Shown here piece after piece: positions 1-8,449 of a stretch of DNA of 15,259 nucleotides (position 1 is the first letter of the stretch; the number at the start of each line of letters is the position of its first letter). The notes under the pieces were generated by a model, which saw only the letters and a program-made list of their open reading frames with translations, was not told the origin of the DNA and searched no databases. The position numbers and the translations under genes are program-made. Source of the stretch: Haplosporangium gracile (Eukaryota; Mortierellomycota; Mortierellomycetes; Mortierellales; Mortierellaceae); the NCBI GenBank assembly GCA_015499985.1, contig JAAAUF010000964.1:1-15259 (forward strand), read 5' to 3'.

Positions 1-184
1 GTCTAACCTAATCAAAACTCTTGCCTTTTTGAGTGTGTATTTGTAAGGACACCCCCTTCTACCGCAGATAAACAAGTTCGCGTGACTCGTCTTGCTGAGT
101 TTTCTTCAAATAGTCGATGAACGATCGTTTTTTCTTTTTTTACATTTTCTTCACTCCACCAAACACCGCCATTACCTATTCGTC
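1..184 (+). promoter_or_regulatory. 5' flank and leader of the eIF5B gene
   Basis: This is the sequence upstream of the eIF5B start codon. It contains a pyrimidine-rich run at about 125-160, as is common around transcription starts of strongly expressed fungal genes. I see no TATA box. An upstream ATG at 117, with T at -3 (weak context), opens a frame that overlaps the true start out of frame. Whether it is in the mRNA depends on the start site, which the sequence does not fix. Confidence 0.5.
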
Positions 185-3100
185 ATGCCGCCAAAGAAGG
201 GAAACAAGAAGAAGAAGCAGGACGACTACTGGTAAGCAAGCAAGGACGCAACATACAAATCTCAACGACCTCAACTTCTTTTCATTCCACCATTCGGCAA
301 ACGACTCTCCTCACAGACATTGGCGACACACTTCACAACACGAACCAGAACAACTTTTTTTTTTTTTTTTTTTTTTATTGGCGCACCTGACCACCTTGAG
401 CATCCACCAATGCACAGCTACAACTCGCAAATGGGAAGTTCATCGGACAAGGAGAAGGATGGATTGATGGAGATCCAAGTAGCCTCTCGCTACACTTTAG
501 CAACTGGGCGCTCAGCGATGCATCGACTTTTCTTGGGAACTTCCTGACAAACTTTACCGGCCACTTTTACACGCCTCTCGACTGCTCAACATTTCATATC
601 GACAGCCCAACAGCAAGGGAACTGCGGCGCTTCACTTTGACAATTTTTCTGCCTTCTGTGGCCCCAAAGACAACTGCGGATTCATACCTTCGGGCTCAAC
701 TGAACCTTACGTCTTTGCCGACCTCCAGACCATACAACGCGAAATTGTTCTCACTAAAAGACACGCCGAAAACTCACCAAAGGCTTATTATTGATCGAAT
801 AACATAACAGGGAAAATGATTTCGAGCAGGACCAGATGGTCAACGATGTCAGCAGTACCCCTGCCCCCGAGGCCGAGGTGGATGTCCCCGACCACGTCGC
901 TCATGACGATGACGATGGTGACGGTGGACTCATGGGCATGATCGCCAAGGCCGCCAAGAAGAAGGCTGCCCCCAAGCAGGCCGCCACACCTGAGCCTGAT
1001 CTGGACGACGATCTGGATGACGGAGAGCCCGTTATCAGGATAAAGACCAAGAAGGAAAAGGAGAAGGAGAAGAAGGAGCGTGAGAAGGAAAAGAAGCGTC
1101 TTGCTGCCGAGAAGGCCAAAAAGGACAACCCTACCCCCGCCTCTGTCCCCAAGGTCGAGAAGGCTCCTGAACCCGCCCCTGCCCCTGCCGTCACTACTGC
1201 TCAGGATGACGACGAGGATGAGGAGGAGGATGAGGGACCAAAGTCCAAGAACAAGAAGAAGAAGAAGAAGGGTGGTGCTGCTCCCAAGGAGGAGGTCAAG
1301 CCCAAGAAGAAGGGTCCTGCCGGACTTGGAGCCCTCAAGGTAAGAAAAATACCAGGGGTGATGCAGTGGAAATTGATACAGGAATCGTTTTCAAGGATGT
1401 TCATGAATGTGTTAATGCCGTGTACGCACCAGTGATTAACTTGATCGCTAATGTTATTTTTTTGATTTTTTTTGAATATAATAGGCTATGTTGGAGAAGC
1501 AGAAGGCCGAGGAGGAGGAGGCTCGCCGTATCTTCGAGGAGCAGCAACGCGCTGAGGAGGAGCGTATCCGCAAGATCGAGGAGGAGGAGGCTGCCAAGGC
1601 TGCCTTGAAGGCCAAGAAGAAGGAGAAGGAGAAGGCCAAGCTGGAGCAGAAGCGCAAGGACGGTACTCTTTTGACCAAGGCCCAGAAGGAGGCCAAGGCC
1701 AAGGCTGAGCTCCGCAAGCAGCAGCTCTTGGAGTCGGGAGTTATTGTCGAGGGTCTCGACAAGGCCGACGACGAGGAGCCCGAGAAGAAGAAGAAGGTTG
1801 TCTACGGCAACAAGAAGAAGAAGGGTCCTCAGGCCCAGACTCCTCCTCCTTCGTCACCCAAGATCGTTGCTCCCGAGATTGTCACCCCTGTTTCGGCTGC
1901 GGTTTCGGAGAAGGGCGAGGAGAGCGCTGACGACTGGGAGGCCGCCGCTGAGAAGGACGATGTCCCCGCTCCCGAGGAGAAGAAGGACGAGGACGATATC
2001 AAGGACAGCTGGGACCAGAGCAGCGAGGAGGGGGATGTCAAGGATAGCTGGGATCAGAGCAGTGACGATGAGAGCAAGAAGGCCAAGGCTGCCCCCGCCA
2101 AGGCCGCTCCTGCTAAGGTCGCGCCTGTTAAGGGTACTCCTGCCAAGGCTGCTCCCACTAAGGGTACTCCTGCCAAGGCTGCTCCCGCTAAGGGTGCTTC
2201 CGCCAAGGGTGCCCCTGCCAAGAAGGGTGCTCCTGCCAAGAAGCAGCCCGAGCCTGAGTCCGAGTCCGAGTCTGAGGATGATTCTGACTCTGACGACTCT
2301 GACGATGATTCTGATGATGACTCTGATGACTCTTCGGACTACTCTGACTCTGACTCTGACTCTGAGCGGGAAACCTCGACTGCTAAGGCTGAGCGTCTCC
2401 GCAAGGAGGAGGCAGCTGTCCGCAGAAAGGCTCGTGTTGCTGCCGCCATGGCCGCTCGTTCCAAGGATGATTTGCGTTCGCCTATTTGCTGTATTTTGGG
2501 ACACGTCGATACCGGAAAGACCAAGCTTCTGGACAAGATTCGTCAGACCAACGTTCAGGAGGGCGAAGCCGGAGGAATTACCCAGCAGATCGGAGCTACC
2601 TTCTTCCCCCTGGAGACCATCAAGCAGAAGACTGCAGTTTTGAACAAGGACGGATCCAAGGAGTACAAGTTGCCCGGTCTCTTGGTCATCGATACCCCTG
2701 GACACGAGTCCTTCACCAACTTGCGTTCCCGTGGTTCGTCGCTTTGTAACATTGCCATTTTGGTCGTCGATATCATGCACGGTCTCGAGCCCCAGACTCT
2801 CGAGTCTCTCAAGCTGCTCCGTGACAAGAAGACTCCTTTCATTGTCGCCTTGAACAAGGTCGATCGTCTCTTCGGCTGGAAGGCCATCCCTGACAACTCG
2901 TTCGTCGATTCGTTGGCCCAGCAGTCCGAGTCCGTCAAGCGCGAGTTCGAGACCCGTAAGAATGCCGTCATCACCGCCTTCCAGGAGAACGGATTGAACG
3001 CCATCCTCTACTACGACAACAAGAACTTGGGCAAGTACGTCTCGCTCGTCCCCACATCTGCCCACACTGGAGAGGGTATCCCCGATATGATCATGTTGTT

Positions 3101-4421
3101 GGTCGAGCTCACCCAGACCCGTATGAGCGAGCGTCTGATGTACATTTCCGAGCTCGAGTGTACAGTCCTGGAGGTCAAGGTTATCGAGGGTCTCGGAACG
3201 ACGATCGATGTTGTCTTGTCGAACGGTGTCTTGAGGGAAGGAGACCGCATTGTTCTCTGTGGTCTAAACGGATCAGCAATCGCGACAAACGTCCGTGCAC
3301 TGCTCACACCCCAGCCATTGAAGGAGTTACGTGTCAAGTCTGCATATGTCCATCATAAGGAGGTCAAGGCCTCGCTCGGAGTTAAGATTGCTGCCCCCGA
3401 TCTGGAGAAGGCTCTTGCCGGATCCCGTTTGATGGTTGTCGGACCTGATGATGATGAGGAGGAGTTGAAGGATGAGGTTATTTCCGATCTCACATCGCTT
3501 TTGTCGTCGATCAACAAGTCTGGACACGGTGTCTGTGTCCAGGCCTCGACTCTCGGTTCATTGGAGGCCTTGCTCGAGTTCTTGAGGGTGTCGAACATTC
3601 CCGTCTCTGGTGTCAACATCGGACCCGTCCACAAGAAGGATGTCATGCGTGCCAGTACGATGTTGGAAAAGTCCAAGGAGCTTGCTTGTTTGCTCTGTTT
3701 CGACGTCAAGGTCGACAAGGATGCTGAGCAGATGGCTGAGGAGATGGGCATCAGGGTCTTCAAGGCCGACATTATTTACCATTTGTTTGATCAGTTCACA
3801 GCTTACCACAAGCAGCTCACAGAAGAGCGTCGCAAGGACCAGGCCCCTTCTGCCGTCTTCCCCTGTATTCTCAAGATGGTGCCCGGAGCCATTTTCAACA
3901 AGAAGGATCCCATTGTTATCGGAGTCGATGTTATTGAGGGAGTGATGAAGACCGGCACGCCATTGTGTGTGATCAACATCAATCCCGAGACCAAGGCTAA
4001 GGAGATTGTGTCATTGGGCAAGATCACATCGATGGAGATGAACCACAAGGTCGTCGACACGGTCAAGAAGGGAGGCTCTGGAGGAGGAGTTGCCATCAAG
4101 GTCGAGTGTGCCGTCTACGAGAACGCAAAGACTTTTGGACGCCACTTCAACGAGCAGTCCGAGTTCTATTCCATGATCTCGCGTGAGTCCATTAACATCT
4201 TGAAGGAGTCCTTCCGTGCCGATCTTTCAAAGGAGGAGTGGGCCCTCGTCGTCAAGCTCAAGGGAAAGTACGTATCGTTTTTTTGTTTTTTTTTATTTTA
4301 TTTTTTGTGTTTGCTTTATAGTTTTGATGATGCGCTCTATTGATTTCCGTGTAATGTTTGCTGATATTTGTTTCACGCTTCTTTTTTTTTTTTTCTTTTC
4401 ATTAGGTTGGACATTGTTTAA
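185..4421 (+). CDS. FUN12: Translation initiation factor eIF5B (GTPase), 4 exons
   Basis: eIF5B is the IF2-type GTPase that joins the 60S subunit to the 40S initiation complex in the cytoplasm. Exons: 185-231, 811-1339, 1485-4267, 4406-4421, giving 1124 aa (yeast 1002, human about 1220). The start is the ATG opening a Lys-rich [11 protein letters not shown] segment, and joining exons 1 and 2 gives YWENDFEQ, close to the fungal eIF5B N-terminus. Residues 1-500 are charged low-complexity and coiled coil. The G domain follows with G1 GHVDTGKT (531-538), switch [12 protein letters not shown]3 DTPGH (595-599), G4 NKVD (649-652) and G5 SAHTG (717 on). Domain II starts near 749, III near 855 and IV near 983. 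The last 16-nt exon supplies the conserved end KLDIV and stop. Introns are 579, 145 and 138 nt. Family assignment is secure; the only soft point is whether the first intron hides a small exon. Confidence 0.96.
232..810 (+). other. First intron of eIF5B, 579 nt
   Basis: The intron starts GTAAGC at 232 and ends AACAG at 810. It splits a Trp codon (TG|G) and restores frame. It is about four times longer than the other introns of this gene. It carries a run of 22 T at 355-376, and its 3' half is of mixed composition. I see no good internal exon and no convincing snoRNA boxes. Confidence 0.85.
355..376 (+). repeat. Homopolymer run of 22 T
   Basis: An uninterrupted run of 22 T lies inside the first eIF5B intron. 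It is too far from the 3' splice site (810) to serve as its polypyrimidine tract. Such runs are prone to length change and sequencing error, so the exact length is uncertain. Confidence 0.9.
1999..2070 (+). repeat. Duplicated acidic Trp motif in the eIF5B N-terminal region
   Basis: Two copies of the peptide KDSWDQSS lie close together in the acidic N-terminal region, each preceded by a hydrophobic residue (I or V) and followed by acidic residues. A related DDWE lies shortly upstream. The copies differ at synonymous positions, so this is an old duplication kept at protein level. An isolated Trp in an acidic disordered region looks like a short binding motif; the partner is unknown. Confidence 0.7.
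2131..2190 (+). repeat. 30-nt tandem repeat coding for Lys-Ala-Pro units
   Basis: Two adjacent 30-nt units differ at one base (CCCACTA against CCCGCTA at their ends). They lie in a longer series of degenerate APAK/GTPAK peptides (about 2085-2250) that resembles histone H1-tail repeats. The near-identity suggests recent duplication. The segment is in the disordered region ahead of the GTPase core. Confidence 0.85.
2256..2368 (+). repeat. Ser-Asp/Glu repeat tract in eIF5B
   Basis: This coding tract of Ser-Glu and Ser-Asp dipeptides (protein about 450-487) is built from GAC/GAT and TCT/TCC codons and lies just before the GTPase core. Tracts of this kind are usual in eukaryotic eIF5B and offer many casein kinase 2-type sites; phosphorylation here is inferred. 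Confidence 0.85.
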
Positions 4422-4638
4422 ACATCGAATATTCAAAAATAAAAAGCATCATGCACTGTTTTCACGTTTCATTTTTATATCATGTCAAAAAATGTGGGAA
4501 AACTTACATAGTTTAGTTTGTGTGCCAGTGTGCAATGTTTATGAAGGAAAATCAAACGATGAAGAAAAGGGGAGGGAGAAAAGGACTACGATAAAGGAGA
4601 TGAAGAAGGCAAAAAAAAGAGAGGAAAAATGGACGCAT
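4422..4638. other. Convergent intergenic region eIF5B/POB3
   Basis: These 217 bases separate the two stop codons and contain both 3' UTRs. An AATAAA for eIF5B lies at 4438-4443. I found no canonical AATAAA for POB3 on the - strand here. The transcripts may overlap at their 3' ends. Confidence 0.7.
4438..4443 (+). terminator. Poly(A) signal AATAAA for eIF5B
   Basis: A canonical AATAAA lies 16 nt after the eIF5B stop. This is close to the stop, so another signal could also be used, but it is the only perfect match between the two convergent genes. Confidence 0.5.
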
Positions 4639-6855
4639 CTACTTCTTGGACTTCTTGGCAGGTCGCTCATCGGCTGAACCATCGTCGTCCGAAGCATCAG
4701 AAGCGTTTGATCCGCCAGAGTCACTAACGTTCTCGTCAAACTCTTCTGCCACATCACTCTCACTCTCGTCCGCCACGAAATCCTCGTCAGCTATTTTTTG
4801 TATCAAAATAATGTAGAAAGTCAGAAGGTTGTCACACTCATACCCTACAGAAGATCGAGCAATCTAACACAACAAGTAACAAAAGCAAAAAAAAATGATA
4901 ACTTACGACTGGATTCGCCTTCATCGTCTCCGCCGCCAAAGTCCTGAACAATCGATTTCCTCTTGCGCTTGCCAGTGTCTTCCTCTGAATCACTATCCTC
5001 GACCATCTCGACATAGCGACCGGTCGACTCATCCTCCATCGTCTTTGTCTTAATCTTCTTGTTCTGCAAGAACTCGTTCAAGTTGCCGTATTCCTCACGG
5101 TTGATGCTAGAGAACGAGTAGTCGACACCAGACTTCATATTGAACTTGAGATCGAACGTCCTCGAAGCCGAAGCTGCAGTTCCTCCAACACGCGAGAAGG
5201 TAACCGATCCAATCTCGGAATGGGGGATAAAAGTGGGGGGTTTGGGGATGAAGAGGAAGGACTTGTCCAAGGGGTAGAGAACACCCTCGTTGGCCTTCAT
5301 CGAACACTTGATGGCCGACTGGTTGTGGTAAGACTTGAAGATCTCGGAGGGGATGGTGACACGGCGGCCCGTCAGGGTCTTGAATAACGTGCTGACAACT
5401 TCATAAGTCCTTGACTCGTACTTCTTCTCGAGCTTGCCCTCGTATTTAGTCGCAATCGTCTCGTCATCCAAGTTGAGCGAAACATCAATCTCCTCCTCCC
5501 GAATAAACTGGAACACCAAGAAGGGGTACCGGGTCTGACCTTGACGGAGTGGGGGGTCCAATCCAATAACAAACAGGACGTGAACGTCATCGGGTTTGGG
5601 CAACAAGAACAGCTTGATGATCGAGGTATACGAGATCTTGTAGTCGGTGGTCTTTCCGCGCAGACGCAAGAATGCGGGGAACATGTCGATATCGTAACGA
5701 CCACGAGGGGTCAAGCACAAAGTATCCGAGAACAACACAATGCCATCGCCTGGTGCTGCGTCGCCAATATCCGCCTCGTTCTTGATCGAGTTGTAGAACA
5801 CCTGTCGTTTTGTGTCGTCGTCCCGTATTGTTGAATTTTGAAGGTTGAGAGTGATTGTCGTATTGTTTGCATCAAAAGTAGAAGAAGAAAGGCAGGAGAA
5901 AATTAGTTAATCAAGCTTCTAGTCGGTACTCCATAGACAGTACTCTCCAAAAACAACGTCAAGTATATGATCCCGACGACTTACGTTAGCATTGCTCTCC
6001 TCCTCGCCTTCACCTTCCTGGTTAGCCTGTCCAGGAACATAGAAGCGCATCTCGACCAATTGATCACCCTTGCGGTTCTTATCCCTTGCACCGCCCTCGC
6101 CATCTGGTCCACCAAGCTCAATCATGACCTCGTGTTTGGCTGTCAACGACGTGTTGGTGACCTCGTTCAATGGGATCTCAAACATCTCCTTGTTCTGTAC
6201 ACTGAACACTAGATTCCCGTCTATGTCCGATTAGCCAGGGGGGAAAAGGTATTGGTTAGTTGTATGATTCACAGGAAGAAGAACCAACATCCTGAACAGA
6301 TATGATGGCGCGAGGGTGAATTGTTGCTGCTGTGTTGCTTGCTTACTTGAAAAGTCGGTCTCTCCCCAGTTCCAACCCTTGACACTCATCTCCTTGGTTT
6401 CCAGTTGTAATCCATAATTCGTCTTGATAATATCCTTCAGCTTCTCAAAGTCCTACATAATTAAATCAGCAAGAGTTACGTAGGTTAGGGACAATTGCGC
6501 AGACGATCAAATACTGCAACACTAAAACAAGTGACTACACGCTTTGTCAGTCCTGTAACCCAACAAACAAAACAAACAGCAAAAAGTAAACAAAAAAAAA
6601 AGGTACGAGAGGACATACATCGCGTTGGAATCCATCAAACTTGACAATCCGGCCGTCACGAAGCTGAATGCGCAGCTGAAAGTTGCGAGCAGCACGGAGC
6701 CAGGTGGTGCGTTTGAGATCAGCATCCCGAACTGTAAAGAGTCCCTCGCCTCGACGAGCCTTCCAACCGAGACCGGACTGGGCCAGACGAAGGAGCCCCA
6801 ACTCTGGCGCGAGATCCAGGTAGATGTCGTCGAACTGGTTGACTTTCTCACTCAT
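4639..6855 (-). CDS. POB3: FACT complex subunit Pob3 (SSRP1 family), 5 exons
   Basis: Pob3 pairs with Spt16 to form FACT, the nuclear histone chaperone that loosens and rebuilds nucleosomes during transcription and replication. Exons in coding order: 6855-6619, 6452-6347, 6220-5985, 5801-4907, 4790-4639, giving 541 aa (yeast Pob3 552). The start MSEKVNQFDDIYLD and the following QSGLGWK match the Pob3 N-terminal dimerisation domain. The KGWNWGE motif follows, then the SSRP1 domain (about 209-295, with GRYDIDMFPAFLRLRGK) and the Rtt106-like second PH domain (about 355-443). The tail (448-541) is acidic, with a basic KRKRK at 471-475 that could be a nuclear signal, and ends in SKK. There is no HMG box, as in other fungi, where a separate Nhp6-type protein supplies it. 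Introns are 166, 126, 183 and 116 nt with GTATGT, GTAAGC or GTAAGT donors. The gene converges on eIF5B and diverges from the ESSS gene. Confidence 0.95.
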
Positions 6856-7303
6856 TCTGATTAACCTGTTGTTATGAGAAGATATAAGATTGTTTTCCTG
6901 AGTTCGGTTTTCCTGAAAAGTTCCTTTGGAGTTTCGAGAGTGGATCCGAGGAAAAGTAGAGGAAAAAGGAAAAGAAGGAAGAGAGGTGTGAACAAATAGA
7001 AAGAATGCACGCCAGCTGCACTTTATTTTTTGTATTAGGGCTGGCTCATCGTTGTGGCAGTCCATCGCCACCATAAAAAAACAGTCAAGTATCACTAACC
7101 CTCTCTAATTGACTATACACTTCATCAGCAAAGCCACCCCTCTCTGCCCTCTCTTGCTGCCCCCCTTCACACACACACACTCCGTCCAGGCCGTCCGTCC
7201 AGTCCGCGCATGCAACTTCGGATTTCCTGAAAGATCATCATCCACTTTCCTAACAACCTCTCTTTTTTTCCTTTCTCTCCTCTGTACAACACACCATCCA
7301 GCA
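6856..7303. promoter_or_regulatory. Shared divergent promoter region, POB3 / complex I ESSS
   Basis: These 448 bases lie between two divergent start codons and must hold both promoters. On the ESSS side there is a (CA)n tract at 7168-7180, GTCC-type repeats at 7182-7206, and a CT-rich leader at 7256-7281 just before the ATG. I see no clear TATA box. Reading upstream of POB3 stays open in frame for about 80 codons, but the family N-terminus begins at 6855. Confidence 0.6.
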
Positions 7304-8138
7304 ATGTCCGCCATCGCCCGCACCTTCACCCGCACTCCCTTCCGCCGCGCCATCCAGATCCGTCGCGGTGGTCACCACGAGGGCTTCAACCAGCCCACCG
7401 GATACCTCTTCGGAGAGAAGGTATATAATCAAGTCGTCACGGAAGCACGGATCTAAGCACGCGGAGGAGGGCAAACCAACTTTGGGCATCAGCAAACAAG
7501 AGCACTTGGCGACGTCAAGGGAGGAAAATGTTTTGAGAAGTGCCGAGAAGCTGCGATCGGGCAGCGCAGGAACTCCGGATCAGTGGCAAAACATACAAGT
7601 CAGGGCGAGGCAGAAGGCTGACTCTTTGGACAGAGCAAAGAATAGTAGAGTCTACCAGCACATGCATATCCGGATCGCATAATTGCGCTTCAGGACAAGA
7701 TCAATTGAACAATAGGAACAAGTCAGGAAGACGCCAACAACATGCCAATTACTCCAAACCCTCATAAGACCTACAGGACTAGCAATGGGAAGCAAGCCAA
7801 CAACTCCAAACGACATACATGTGCCTCCTTTTGATGATCTACGGACAAACAAAACCCTTCATCAAAGCACATACTCGGACCTGTCAAAATACAGTCTTTC
7901 TAACCACGCCCCTAAAATCACATACAACCTTCATAATTAGCCTTTGGCCCCCGGTGCCAAGCGCGTCAAGGAGGACTGGGAGCCTTTGATGTACTACGGA
8001 TTCTTCGGCTCCATGGTCTTTGGTACCGCCCTCATCTACTACAAGCCCGATACTAACGTTCACAGCTGGGCCTACAGGGAGGCCAAGGCAAGGATGGCCG
8101 CCCGTGGCGAGACCGTCGAGTACAAGAAGCAGGAATAA
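7304..8138 (+). CDS. NDUFB11: Mitochondrial complex I ESSS subunit (NDUFB11 type), 2 exons
   Basis: This is an accessory subunit of the membrane arm of NADH:ubiquinone oxidoreductase in the mitochondrial inner membrane. Exons 7304-7420 and 7941-8138 give 104 aa. Residues 1-22 are rich in Arg, Ser and Thr with no acidic residue, ending RRGG, as expected of a mitochondrial presequence. GHHEGFNQPTGYLFGEK and then KRVKEDWEPLMYYG are the conserved ESSS blocks. A single membrane segment spans about 55-73, followed by YYKPDT and a charged matrix or intermembrane tail (WAYREAKARM). The start is the first ATG after a CT-rich leader, in CAGCAATG context. The 520-nt intron joins codons in phase 0 (GEK|PLAPG). 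Codon use matches the neighbours. A different small complex I subunit is possible but much less likely. Confidence 0.87.
7421..7940 (+). other. Single long intron of the ESSS gene, 520 nt
   Basis: The intron begins GTATAT and ends ATAATTAG. It is longer than the coding sequence it interrupts (315 nt). Without splicing the protein would stop after 11 further codons. Short open stretches inside have none of the codon bias of the exons. I see no RNA gene or mobile element in it. Confidence 0.85.
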
Positions 8139-8293
8139 TTTTTTTTTCTTCGACTGTAATCACCAACGACCAACTTTCCCTACTCTTTTTCTCTATTAAG
8201 GCTGATCCGCTTCGTCATCAGATGAACGGGTAGCCTAATGATTCCACACATACACACATCCTTCTCTACACGACTCTCCCACTAGAATGAAGA

Positions 8294-8299
8294 AATAAA
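8294..8299 (+). terminator. Poly(A) signal AATAAA for the ESSS gene
   Basis: A canonical AATAAA lies 155 nt past the ESSS stop codon, a normal fungal 3' UTR length. Confidence 0.65.
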
Positions 8300-8351
8300 C
8301 ACTTTTCCAAGGAAAACACAGGATATGAGTGCGTGAGCGAAGGATGGCTGC

Positions 8352-8357
8352 TTTATT
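8352..8357 (-). terminator. Poly(A) signal AATAAA for the SAMHD1-like gene
   Basis: TTTATT on the + strand reads AATAAA on the - strand, 92 nt past the stop codon of the SAMHD1-like gene. Confidence 0.65.
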
Positions 8358-8449
8358 GGAGGGCGACAAATGCGAAAAGCGCAACAAGGAAAGTGTGAAA
8401 AACAAACAGCGTTGGGGATCAAAACTGTGAGCTCAAAAAAGTTAACTTT

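Larger units (their letters stand above)
8139..8449. other. Convergent intergenic region ESSS/SAMHD1-like
   Basis: This 311-base stretch holds the two 3' UTRs. It carries a + strand AATAAA at 8294-8299 and a - strand AATAAA at 8357-8352, so the predicted cleavage sites nearly meet. Nothing else is evident. Confidence 0.7.

Noticed and set aside
420..560. Intronic C/D snoRNA in the first eIF5B intron (TTGATGG and CTGA-like boxes)
   Set aside because: The C box has mismatches, no terminal stem is visible, and CTGA is too common to count.
1744..2643. 299-codon Arg/Leu-rich frame on the + strand within eIF5B
   Set aside because: It is a +1 frame shadow of the repeated charged codons; it has no independent start context and no domain.
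1854..3065. 403-codon open frame on the - strand opposite eIF5B
   Set aside because: It is a shadow of strong codon bias (GAG, AAG, GAC, CTC) in the eIF5B exon. Its product is a Leu/Val/Arg/Ser-rich low-complexity protein, and the + strand gene is unambiguous.
4268..4343. Unspliced C-terminus of eIF5B as the normal end
   Set aside because: Splicing at GTACGT/ATTAG restores the conserved LDIV ending, while the unspliced tail is a T-rich intron translation. I kept retention only as a hypothesis.
6856..7095. N-terminal extension of Pob3 through the open frame upstream
   Set aside because: Family members begin at the equivalent of residue 1 at 6855, and the extension has no ATG-led coding character and would cover the promoter.
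7540..7767. 75-codon frame inside the ESSS intron
   Set aside because: It starts from GTG, lacks coding bias and contains no domain; the exons on either side join perfectly without it.
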